A DNA stretch of 24,341 bases, from NCBI RefSeq assembly GCF_000963705.1, contig NZ_LAJY01000137.1:1-24341 (forward strand), given 5' to 3'. Of this stretch, positions 1 to 6,739 are shown piece by piece; the first letter of the stretch is position 1; each line of letters begins with the position of its first letter. Made by a program: the position numbers and the translations under genes. Source of the stretch: Elstera litoralis. GTDB taxonomy: Bacteria > Pseudomonadota > Alphaproteobacteria > Elsterales > Elsteraceae. The notes below the pieces were generated by a model. The model saw only the letters and a program-made list of their open reading frames with translations, searched no databases and was not told the origin of the DNA.

Positions 1-1
1 T

Positions 2-427
2 CTCGCCGATGTCGCCAAGGCGCTGCTGCATCAGGTGCCGCACGTCGGCCTGACCATCGATCCCATCGAAGGGCGCGGCTTTGAGTATCACACCGGCGTC
101 GGCTTCACTCTTTTCGCCCGCACGGTGCGCGGCGAATTGGGGCGTGGCGGGCGCTATCGGGCCGGGCCGGAGCAGAGCGAGGCTTCGACCGGCGTGACGC
201 TGGAGATGGACGCGATCCTGCCCGCCGTGCCCGCACCGCCGCCGCGCAAGCGCCTCTTTTTGCCTGTTGGAACGCCAATCGACGTAGGCCCCCGCGCCCG
301 CGCCGAGGGCTGGATCACGATTGCCGGGCTTGACCCGTTGGAAGCGGTTGACGAAACCGCAAAGCGCCTAAACTGCCACGCAATTTTCCGGGGCGGTCGT
401 ATTATCGAGCTTGAGGAACGCGCATGA
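2..427 (+). CDS. hisZ: ATP phosphoribosyltransferase regulatory subunit (HisZ), 3' part
   Basis: The reading frame is open from the first bases of the window, so the 5' end lies outside. The visible 141 residues match the C-terminal part of HisZ, the histidyl-tRNA-synthetase-like subunit that activates short-form HisG in the first step of histidine synthesis. Direct signs are the class-II synthetase-like motif GRGFEYHTGVGFTLFA (about 30 residues in) followed by RGELGRGGRY, both typical of HisZ and HisS-like folds. The last residues form a short Rossmann-like tail. The stop overlaps the purA start in ATGA at 424-427, so the two genes are translationally coupled. The hisZ-purA order is common in alphaproteobacteria (established knowledge). 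Confidence 0.88.
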   Translation, partial: LADVAKALLHQVPHVGLTIDPIEGRGFEYHTGVGFTLFARTVRGELGRGGRYRAGPEQSEASTGVTLEMDAILPAVPAPPPRKRLFLPVGTPIDVGPRARAEGWITIAGLDPLEAVDETAKRLNCHAIFRGGRIIELEERA

Positions 428-1715
428 GCCACGTTGTTGTAGTCGGCTCCCAGTGGGGAGACGAGGGGAAGGGCAAGATCGTCGATTGGCTGTCGGAACG
501 CGCCGATGTGGTCGTGCGCTTCCAGGGCGGCCATAACGCCGGTCACACGCTGGTTATCGACGGGACCGTCTATAAGCTCTCGCTGTTGCCCTCGGGCGTC
601 GTGCGCCAGGGCAAGCTGTCGGTGATCGGCAATGGCGTCGTCGTCGATCCCTGGGCCTTGCTCGCCGAAATCGAACGCATCGCCGCCCAAGGCGTGAAAC
701 TGACACCGGAAAACCTGCGCGTCGCCGATAATGCCGCCCTCATTCTGCCGCTGCACGGCGCGATTGACCGGGCGCGCGAAGAGGCGAGCGGCGCGTCGAA
801 AATCGGCACCACTGGGCGCGGTATCGGCCCGGCCTATGAAGATAAGGTTGCCCGCCGGGCGATCCGCGTCTGCGATCTGGCCGATCCGGCGGAACTGGGT
901 CAGAAGCTCGACCGGCTGCTGACCCATCATAACGCGCTGCTGCGCGGCCTGGGCGCGGCGGAGATGGACAAGGCCGAGCTGCTTCAGCAGTTGCTCGATC
1001 TCGCCCCGCGCCTACTGCCCTTCGCTGGGCCGGTCTGGCGCTTGCTGGACGCCGCCCATAAGGCCGACAAGCGCATTCTGTTCGAAGGCGCGCAAGGGGC
1101 GATGCTGGATGTCGATCACGGCACCTATCCCTTCGTCACCTCGTCCAATACGGTTGCCGGGCAGGCCGCCGCCGGATCGGGCCTCGGGCCGTCGGCGCTG
1201 TCCTATGTGCTGGGGATCACCAAAGCCTATACCACCCGCGTCGGCTCCGGCCCCTTCCCGACCGAGCTTACCGATGCCATCGGCGAGCGGATCGGCGCGA
1301 CGGGTAAGGAATTCGGCGTCGTTACCGGGCGCAAGCGCCGCTGCGGTTGGTTCGATGCCGTCATGGTCCGGCAAGCCATCAAAGTGGGCGGCATCACCGG
1401 CATCGCCCTGACCAAGCTGGACGTGCTGGACGGGTTCGACGAACTCAAAATCTGCACCGGCTATCGGTTGGACGGCGAAGAACTGGACTATCTCCCGGCG
1501 CTGGCCAGCGCCCAGGCGCGGGTCGAGCGATCTATGAAACCCTCGAAGGTTGGGCCGAAAGCACGCAAGGGGCGCGCTCCTGGGCCGATCTGCCCGCGAC
1601 GGCGATTAAATACATCCGCCGCCTCGAAGAACTGATCGAAGCGCCGGTCGCCTTGCTCTCCACTAGCCCGGAGCGCGATGATACGATTTTGGTCCGCGAC
1701 CCGTTCCACCCGTAA
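424..1715 (+). CDS. purA: Adenylosuccinate synthetase, frameshifted near base 1528
   Basis: PurA joins IMP and aspartate using GTP to make adenylosuccinate in AMP synthesis. The N-terminus has the GTP-binding loop GSQWGDEGKGK (residues 8-18) and the family motifs GGHNAGH, GTTGRGIGP and VGSGPFPTEL. The original frame runs only to 1635 and its last 30 or so residues are unlike PurA. The true C-terminus (IYETLEGW, then ARSWADLP, then LLSTSPERDDTIL) continues in the next frame and stops at 1713-1715. Restoring one C in the gag-c-gatctat stretch at about 1528 gives the family sequence ARVEPIYETLEGW. The repaired protein is about 430 residues, the usual length. Because purA is normally essential and single-copy, a sequencing error is the likeliest cause. 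It starts inside the hisZ stop (ATGA). Confidence 0.93.
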
Positions 1716-1747
1716 AAGGGACGCTACGTGCCCTATACAAGCCCTTG

Positions 1748-1786
1748 TTTCGTGTCAGATTTTAAGTAATACAGTCTGACACGAAA
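1748..1786. repeat. 12-bp perfect inverted repeat with AT-rich spacer downstream of purA
   Basis: The left arm TTTCGTGTCAGA (1748-1759) and right arm TCTGACACGAAA (1775-1786) are exact reverse complements separated by 15 mostly A/T bases. No T-run follows on the plus strand, so it is not a standard intrinsic terminator. It may be a regulator-binding dyad for the downstream kinase-like gene or a weak RNA hairpin ending the hisZ-purA message. The rest of the 230-base gap (1716-1945) holds only a 20-codon open frame at 1873-1935 of unclear meaning. Confidence 0.6.
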
Positions 1787-1945
1787 AACTTGTTGGAACC
1801 TAAAGCGATTCCACACAGAATAGGGTCGCACGGGTCTACCCAGTTCCCGCGAAATGCGTTGGGGGAATCAGGATGGCCGTGATGGCAGAATGTGGCACGC
1901 GGACGGTGATCGCCGTCGGCCGCCTCTCAGAATGAGTGGCACACG

Positions 1946-4040
1946 ATGGATTTGGCTGAGACGGAAACGCTTGATCTCGAAAACCCTATGGATGCGGCAG
2001 CCCCCGCGCCCGTAGAGGAGCGAGACGAGGATACGGAAGGACGCTCGGACGCGGTTGTCGAGCTGAAGCAACGCTTTCTGATCTATTCGGATCAGGCGCT
2101 GCCCCAGCTCGATTCAGGCGATTCCTTTGCGTTCCACGCCCAATTGAAGGCAGATACCGCCCGGCCTTTCTTCGCTCTCCTACCGCCCGCCGAAATGCCG
2201 GCGCGGACGGAGATGCTGGAGGCGATGCGGAACCTCAATGTGCCCGGCATGCTGAAACTTGCCGAATGGGGCAAGATCTATTGGCCGCCGGAAAAGCGCT
2301 ACCGCTTCGTTATCGTTCTGGAGCGTCCGGGCGGGGTGCGGGTTTTCCCCGACATCACCGTGCCGCAAGCACCGCTGCAAGAAGAAGAGTTGATCTCGGG
2401 CTTCTTGACACCGCTGCTCCCGACGGTCCGCGAGTTTACCGGGCGCATGCTGTCGCACCGGGCCATCCGCCCCAATAATATCTTCTATGCCGATGCGGGC
2501 CGCCGCTCGATGGTTTTGGGTGAATGCGTTTCCTCGCCGCCCGCCTACGATCAACCGGCAGTTTTTCGAAACCATCGAAAGCGCGATGGCGCACCCGAGC
2601 GCGCGCGGCAATGGCAATAATACCGACGATCTTTACTCGTTGGGCATTACCATGCTGTTCCTGGTTCTGGGCCGTAACCCGGTTTCGGACCTCGATGATG
2701 ATCGTATTCTCGCCAATAAGATCGAGTTCGGCACTTATGCCACGCTCGTCGGCCAAGCCCGGTTGCCGCTGGCGCTGATGGAGCCCCTGCGCGGGCTGCT
2801 CACCGACGATCCGCGTGAGCGCTGGACGCTGCAAGACCTCGATATGTGGCTGGCCGGGCGGCGGCAGTCGCCGAAACAGCCCAAGCTGCCGCAGCGCGCC
2901 TCACGCCCCTTCGTCTTCAACGAAGTTGAATATTTCAACACGCGCAGCCTCGCCAATGCTTTGGCGAAGGACTATATCAATGCCGTCACCGTCGTGCGCT
3001 CCAAGCAGCTCGACGCCTGGTTGCGCCGCAGCCTGAACGACGAGCCGCGCGCCGAAGCGATGCAGCAGGCGGTTTCCTCCACTGCCAATCACATTAGCGC
3101 TGGGCGCGGGTCGGAAGACCGGCTGGTGGCGCGCGCTTGTGTGCCGCTCGATCCGGCAGCCCCGATTCGCTATCGCGGGTTCGGCCTGAACGTCGATGGT
3201 ATCGGCCCGGCGCTGGCCTCGGCGATGAGCCATCGCGAGCGGCGGCAGTTGATCGCCGAAGTCATTTCCTCGCGCCTGCCGATCCATTGGATTTCGGCGC
3301 AAGCCAAACCGCGCCCGGAAGACCTGCGCGCGGTGCAATTGCTCGACCGGCTTCCGGCGATGATCGATAATCCCGCCATCGGGTATGGCGTCGAGCGCTG
3401 CCTCTACGAACTCAATCCCGGCGAACATTGCCATAGCCCGATTTTCGAGCGGGAATATGTCGCCGATCTTTCGCACATCGTTCCGGCGCTGGAACGGATG
3501 GCGCGGCGCTCCAACCGGCCCGAATCGCCGCTCGATCGCCATATCGTCGCCTTCATCGCCGCCCGCGCGCGGCGGATGAATGAGGATGTGGTGAAATCGC
3601 TGCAAAATCCCGATACGGCCACGCGCGCGCTCGCAACCTTGCGCTTGCTCGCCTCCGTGCAGGATCAGACCAATAGCGGCCCGGCCCCAGCCTTGGCGCA
3701 GTGGATGGCGGGAATGCTCGGCGGGGTTGTCGGGTCTTTCCACCACCGCAAGCGCCGCGAAAAAATTGGCGAGCGGGTGCGGCGTGCGGCGATGGACGGG
3801 CAAATGTCCGAACTTCTGTCGGTCGTCGACGATGAAGCGGAACGCGCCTCCGATACGCGCGGCTTTAACGAAGCCGCCTCGGAATATCGCGCCATCGAAT
3901 ATCAGCTCAAGCAGTTCGAAACCGAAAAGCCGCGCCGGGACGATGAATCCCGCCACTTCGGGGAACAGTTGGCGGCGGCTATCGGTGGATTGCTGGTCAG
4001 TGTGGTGACGGCCGTCACCATTTTTGCGACGATGATGTAA
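1946..4040 (+). CDS. Protein-kinase-like (probable pseudokinase) membrane-anchored protein, frameshifted near base 2561
   Basis: Two overlapping frames (1946-2620 and 2487-4040) together form one protein of about 697 residues. They join if one extra base near 2556-2566 is removed, which gives PAYDQPA followed by FFETIESAM. The first 320 residues resemble a Ser/Thr kinase fold. HRAIRPNN (171-178) sits where the catalytic loop HRDxKPxN would be, LGE (191-193) replaces DFG, and DDLYSLGITMLFLVLGRNP matches the region after the activation segment. The catalytic Asp, the metal-binding Asp and an obvious ATP-binding Lys are missing, so it is probably a pseudokinase. The long middle region matches nothing I recognise. 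The C-terminus ends in one hydrophobic segment (IGGLLVSVVTAVTIF), suggesting membrane anchoring. The start at 1946 lacks a strong ribosome site. The small membrane gene follows 13 bases downstream. Confidence 0.7.
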
Positions 4041-4053
4041 AGGGGCTGTTCCG

Positions 4054-4542
4054 ATGGCTGATATGCTGCGACGCCCAGGCCTGAACCGTGGGCAGAAGAA
4101 GAAAACCTCCTCCGTGGCACTCTTGGCCTGGATCATCGTGCCGGTGCTGATGGTTTTTGCCTGGAAGGTGGCCATTCTGGTAACGCTCGGCATGCTGCCG
4201 ACCTTGGTTGCCCTGGTGATCGACCGCCGCCCGGAAAAATATGCGGCCTATTGCGTCGGCGGTTTCAACCTCTGCGGCCTGGTGCCGTGGGTGGTGAAGC
4301 TTTTCGTTGATGGTCAAACCGGCCTTGCGCTGCAACATATTATGACCAACCCCTTCTCGTGGCTGGTGATCTATGGGGCGGCGGCAATGGGCTGGTTGGT
4401 CTTCTCCTGGACGCCGGAGCTGGTACTGCGCATGACCGCCTTCCGCGACCGCCAGGAAATTTCCTCGCTGCAAAAGCGCCAGGAAACCTTAGTGGAAGAA
4501 TGGGGGCCGGATATTATTCCGCCGCGTGCCGAAGAGTTCTAA
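4054..4542 (+). CDS. Small conserved-looking membrane protein, unknown function
   Basis: This 162-residue protein has a basic N-terminus (GLNRGQKKK) and about four hydrophobic segments: roughly residues 20-37, 39-56, 66-85 and 103-118. It ends in a hydrophilic cytoplasmic-looking tail (SSLQKRQETLVEEWG, then PPRAEEF). It begins 13 bases after the pseudokinase gene, preceded by AAAGGGG, so the two are probably co-transcribed and may work together at the membrane. A strong hairpin terminator lies 16 bases after its stop. I do not recognise the family. Confidence 0.75.
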   Translation: MADMLRRPGLNRGQKKKTSSVALLAWIIVPVLMVFAWKVAILVTLGMLPTLVALVIDRRPEKYAAYCVGGFNLCGLVPWVVKLFVDGQTGLALQHIMTNPFSWLVIYGAAAMGWLVFSWTPELVLRMTAFRDRQEISSLQKRQETLVEEWGPDIIPPRAEEF

Positions 4543-4558
4543 ACACTGATATGAAAAA

Positions 4559-4590
4559 CCCCCGCCGAACCTATGTTCGGCGGGGGTTTT
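4559..4590. terminator. Bidirectional intrinsic terminator
   Basis: A perfect 12-bp stem (CCCCCGCCGAAC, 4559-4570, with its complement at 4575-4586) is closed by the loop CTAT. On the plus strand it is followed by TTTT (4587-4590). On the minus strand the run AAAAA at 4554-4558 reads as TTTTT. It can therefore end both the plus-strand kinase/membrane unit and the minus-strand rsr/Y RNA unit. The last Y RNA ends only 19 bases before it. Confidence 0.92.
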
Positions 4591-4605
4591 CCTTTTCAGC
4601 CGCTT

Positions 4606-4727
4606 TTCAGTGCGACGAGGAAAGATTGAGTAGCAGCTTTCCCGTTTCCAGGAGCCGGGCTTGAACCGACATCTTCCCCCGCATTGGGGGCTGCTGTCCC
4701 AGGAACTCAACCCGCATTCGCACCGAA
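4606..4727 (-). ncRNA. Y RNA-like RNA 3 with permuted tRNA-like module (YrlA type)
   Basis: This is the last of three tandem RNAs downstream of rsr. Its ends form a 10-bp stem with one G-U pair (TTCGGTGCGA, 4718-4727, with TCGCACTGAA, 4606-4615). Next comes an internal loop of 5 and 8 bases, then an inner 8-bp stem (GGTTGAGT, 4705-4712, with ACTCAATC, 4624-4631). The tip is tRNA-like. A 6-bp stem AGCAGC/GCTGCT (4690-4695, 4632-4637) encloses three hairpins. The first is anticodon-like, with stem CCCC/GGGG. The second is a T-arm with loop TTCAAGC (GTCGG at 4666-4670, CCGGC at 4654-4658). The third is a short hairpin TCCT/GGGA capped by GGAAAC. The 3' strand of the D-stem comes first and its 5' strand last, so the tRNA order is circularly permuted. 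Established knowledge: Y RNAs bind Ro60/Rsr through the end stem, and YrlA RNAs carry tRNA-like domains. Confidence 0.82.
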
Positions 4728-4732
4728 GCGAA

Positions 4733-4857
4733 GGTGAGACGACGAAAGCCGATTGGGTAAGAGCTTCCCAGTTTCCCAGGACCGGATTTGAACCGGCACC
4801 CTTCCGCCCGTAAAGGCGGCTGCTCTACCAAGGAACCCAACCGATATTCGTCTCACC
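4733..4857 (-). ncRNA. Y RNA-like RNA 2 with permuted tRNA-like module (YrlA type)
   Basis: It has the same architecture as its neighbour and lies 5 bases upstream of it. The outer 10-bp perfect stem is GGTGAGACGA (4848-4857) with TCGTCTCACC (4733-4742). The internal loop has 5 and 8 bases. The inner 8-bp stem is GGTTGGGT (4835-4842) with ACCCAATC (4751-4758). The tip reads TTGGTAGAGC, like a D-loop and the 3' half of a D-stem; its AGAGC (4822-4826) pairs with GCTCT (4760-4764) far downstream. Enclosed are an anticodon-like hairpin CCGCC/GGCGG with loop TTTACG, a T-arm GCCGG/CCGGT with the 7-base loop TTCAAAT (4786-4792), and a hairpin CCTG/TGGG capped by GGAAAC. All stems differ from RNA 3 by compensating changes. 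A tRNA finder might call this a degenerate tRNA, but the order is permuted. Confidence 0.84.
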
Positions 4858-4863
4858 CAACCG

Positions 4864-4981
4864 CGGGCGACGAAGGCTGGATTGAGGAAATGTGGGTCTG
4901 GTCTTAGGGGTGGGATGGCAAATGCCCCCCGCCCCCGGCCAAACTGGTCACAATCCCAGTACCCCAATCCGCATTCGCCCG
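4864..4981 (-). ncRNA. Y RNA-like RNA 1, same stem but different tip
   Basis: This RNA lies closest to rsr (34 bases after its stop). Its ends form a 7-bp stem (CGGGCGA, 4975-4981, with TCGCCCG, 4864-4870). The internal loop is ATGC opposite AGCCTTCG, and the inner 9-bp stem is GGATTGGGG (4962-4970) with CCTCAATCC (4879-4887). The stem-loop-stem plan and the CGAAT/TTCGTCG loop edges match the two tRNA-like copies. The tip differs: it has a hairpin ACTGG/CCAGT and a long G-rich/C-rich hairpin (GGGGCGGG with CCCACCCC, loop region GGCATTTGCC), and no TTCAA T-loop. It is probably a Y RNA with another effector module. Confidence rests on the shared stem and tandem position. Confidence 0.7.
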
Positions 4982-4988
4982 ATGCTCT

Positions 4989-5017
4989 AGCGCGCCTTGG
5001 CAAACTCAAGACGCGCT
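4989..5017 (-). promoter_or_regulatory. Hairpin overlapping the rsr stop codon
   Basis: On the minus strand, AGCGCGTCTTG pairs with CAAGGCGCGCT around the loop AGTTTGC. This gives an 11-bp stem with one G-U pair that includes two bases of the rsr stop codon. No T-run follows, so it is more likely a processing or mRNA 3'-end stabilising structure between rsr and the Y RNAs than a terminator. It could let stable Y RNAs be separated from the rsr message. Confidence 0.5.
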
Positions 5018-6554
5018 AAACCGAAGTCTCCTTAATCAAACCCACCCAATCGCCCCCAGACTCCCGGGCGACAAAGCGGTGCATTGCCCCGAACATCCCA
5101 TCGGTAAAACCGCCGAGGTTGAGAATATCGGCGCGTTCCGGCGCTTGGGACGTCCCCAGGGCCTGAAGATCGATGCAGATCAACCGGGCTTCCGGGTTGC
5201 GCGCCTTCACCTCCTCCCAGGCCGCCAACAGCGCGGTACGCTCCGGCTGCGGCGCATCCGCCCAAGATTGATTATCCGAGAGGATAATCACCAGATCCAC
5301 CGCCGTCCGCAGTTCCACCAACGCCCGCAACGGCGCCGAAACCGCCGTGCCATTACCCTTCAGAGCCGCCAGCCGTGCGTGATTCGTCCCGAAATTCGCC
5401 TGCGGATCGAGCGTGATCGGCTGTACCCCCAAATCGAACGGCAGCACGCCAGCCTGCGGATTCTTGCGCAGAATCGCCACCGTCAGCAGCGCAGCCACAT
5501 CGATGCAGAGGAGCTTCGAACTGGCCGACTGCCGGTCTCCGGTCACGGGCGTCTGCATCGAGGGTGAAATATCCGGGCAAATCACTACCCGCCCCGGCAG
5601 TGCCGGAACTTCGGCCAGCGATTCCTCCAAAACCCCCAAGAGGGCAGCCTTGATCAGTTTCGGCACACGGGATTTAAGCGAGGCCAGGGCGATGAGCGCC
5701 TGGTGCGGCATGAGCTTGGCTTTCCGCGCCGCTGCCAGATTGCCCAGACGCGCGGCAACCCGCTCGGTCACGCCTGGAACGGCAAAGGCTCCATGCGCCG
5801 TCAGCGCATTCAGGTTCACCCGCAGCCCGTGCCAGCCCATCCGCTCGCTAAGCTCGGCCCACTGCGCCCCGGTCAACGGACGATGGGTGAGCCATTCGAA
5901 GGGAACCGGCGGCAAAGGCTGCGTCGAGTCCCGCTTCCAGGCCTCAAAGGCGGCAACTTCGGGCGGAAGCGCGGCAAGATCATAAGGCTTGCCGATCAAC
6001 CACCCGTAGAAGGCGCGCCGCGTCGCATCGGCGGGGCGCGGATGAACCAGCCGCACAATGTCGGCCAAGGACGGGTCTTTTCCCGTCGCCGCCTGAAGCA
6101 AAACCGGCATTGGGACTTCCTCCAGCCAGCGCTGCACTAGCCGCTTCGGGCGGGTGCCGAAGGATTTGCGGCCAACCCGGCCCGAACGCACAATCTGAAC
6201 GAAGGTCCGCAGCATCCGCCCGCTATCGATAACGGCGCGAAACACCGGAACCGACAAATCCGGCGCGGCGCGGGTGAGATAGGCCGTTAACAGGGCCGGC
6301 ATATCCTTCATCCGGGCCGTGTGGCGGGCGTAAATCGCCGTTTGCGCCACAAAGATCGGATCGACCTGCGCCGCCGCCGCCAGAACCGCCGTAAGTTGAT
6401 CCTCCGCCTTGCCGTAAAAGCCATCATAGAGCGTGCCTGTGCAGGCCATCTGCGCCAGAAGATGCTCCGCCCCATAGGCATAGGCCAGCGCCCCTTCCTG
6501 GTTACGCGAATGCCCTGTCGGCACTGCCGGGGCAAAAAGCTGGGGATTGGCCAT
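5016..6554 (-). CDS. rsr: Ro60 orthologue Rsr (TROVE and von Willebrand A domains)
   Basis: Rsr is a ring-shaped RNA-binding protein that holds Y RNAs and misfolded or damaged RNAs. In other bacteria it assists RNA turnover and rRNA processing (established). The 512-residue protein has an N-terminal TROVE/HEAT-like region (about 15-310, including QEGALAYAYGAEHLLAQMACTGTLY split over 19-43, and AIYARHTARMKDMP). A C-terminal vWA domain follows, with the metal site D328-x-S330-x-S332 (PDISPSM), T403 and the SDNQSW strand. I chose the ATG at 6554 because AGGAGG (6560-6565) sits five bases upstream; an in-frame GTG at 6572 has no such site. A sigma-54 promoter lies about 34 bases upstream, rtcR is divergent, and three Y RNA-like genes follow. 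This is the first gene of that unit. Confidence 0.93.
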   Translation of the reverse strand: MANPQLFAPAVPTGHSRNQEGALAYAYGAEHLLAQMACTGTLYDGFYGKAEDQLTAVLAAAAQVDPIFVAQTAIYARHTARMKDMPALLTAYLTRAAPDLSVPVFRAVIDSGRMLRTFVQIVRSGRVGRKSFGTRPKRLVQRWLEEVPMPVLLQAATGKDPSLADIVRLVHPRPADATRRAFYGWLIGKPYDLAALPPEVAAFEAWKRDSTQPLPPVPFEWLTHRPLTGAQWAELSERMGWHGLRVNLNALTAHGAFAVPGVTERVAARLGNLAAARKAKLMPHQALIALASLKSRVPKLIKAALLGVLEESLAEVPALPGRVVICPDISPSMQTPVTGDRQSASSKLLCIDVAALLTVAILRKNPQAGVLPFDLGVQPITLDPQANFGTNHARLAALKGNGTAVSAPLRALVELRTAVDLVIILSDNQSWADAPQPERTALLAAWEEVKARNPEARLICIDLQALGTSQAPERADILNLGGFTDGMFGAMHRFVARESGGDWVGLIKETSV

Positions 6555-6587
6555 CGGAACCTCCTGTCTCACGAATGTGATGAGAAC

Positions 6588-6603
6588 TGCAGGCGGCGTG
6601 CCA
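6588..6603 (-). promoter_or_regulatory. Sigma-54 (-24/-12) promoter of rsr
   Basis: The minus strand reads TGGCACGCCGCCTGCA. It has the invariant GG and GC separated by exactly 10 bases and matches TGGCACG-N4-TTGCA except for one base (C for T in the -12 box). Transcription would begin about 12 bases downstream, near 6577, leaving a leader of about 23 bases before the rsr ATG. The gene transcribed divergently encodes RtcR, a sigma-54 activator, which makes this the expected promoter type. Confidence 0.85.
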
Positions 6604-6627
6604 ACCTCCGAACCTTCCCCCCATAAT

Positions 6628-6650
6628 TCTATAAACCATTGTTTTATAGA
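6628..6650. promoter_or_regulatory. AT-rich inverted repeat, candidate RtcR upstream site
   Basis: TCTATAAA (6628-6635) and TTTATAGA (6643-6650) form an exact 8-bp dyad with a 7-base spacer. It lies 25 bases upstream of the sigma-54 -24 element, or about -51 to -73 from the predicted rsr start. The half-site TTTATAG recurs at 6721-6727. The surrounding DNA is strikingly AT-rich for this window. Assignment to RtcR is inference from position. Confidence 0.45.
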
Positions 6651-6700
6651 GAACTATTTTATCGACGGGCGATGCAGGGTGATGACGGGTTTTGAAAATA

Positions 6701-6718
6701 ACGATATAGATTTATCGT
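6701..6718. promoter_or_regulatory. Second AT-rich dyad upstream of rtcR and rsr
   Basis: ACGATA (6701-6706) and TATCGT (6713-6718) form a 6-bp dyad with a 6-base spacer. It lies about 125-140 bases upstream of the predicted rsr start, the usual distance for an enhancer-like site of a sigma-54 activator, and only 22 bases before the rtcR ATG. It could serve both activation of rsr and autoregulation of rtcR. Confidence 0.35.
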
Positions 6719-6739
6719 ATTTTATAGTATGAGATAATC

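Noticed and set aside
154..930. Long minus-strand frame opposite hisZ and purA, and similar long shadow frames opposite the ATPase, pseudokinase and DppD-type genes.
   Set aside because: They mirror well-supported genes in GC-rich DNA and show only low-complexity Arg/Ala/Gly-rich sequence without domains.
1873..1935. Twenty-codon open frame (starting MAVMAECGTR) just before the pseudokinase gene, as a possible leader peptide.
   Set aside because: It follows GGGGGAATCAGG but has no repeated regulatory codons and no attenuator hairpin after it. Too little support to call it a gene.
4642..4834. Ordinary tRNA genes suggested by TTCAAAT/TTCAAGC T-arms and a GGTAGAGC D-like stretch on the minus strand.
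   Set aside because: The 5' half of the D-stem is not before the D-loop but after the T-arm. There is no 7-bp acceptor stem open at both ends and no CCA end, and the anticodon-like loops are not normal. The modules sit on Y RNA stems, so they are tRNA mimics.
4606..5017. Open frames on the minus strand across the Y RNA region (for example 4607-4840 and 4707-5009).
   Set aside because: They contain no recognisable domain, cross the paired RNA structures, and the repeated peptide similarity between them is explained by the tandem RNAs.
6554..6572. GTG start at 6572 for rsr.
   Set aside because: The AGGAGG site is placed ideally for ATG 6554, and the predicted sigma-54 start near 6577 would leave almost no leader before the GTG.
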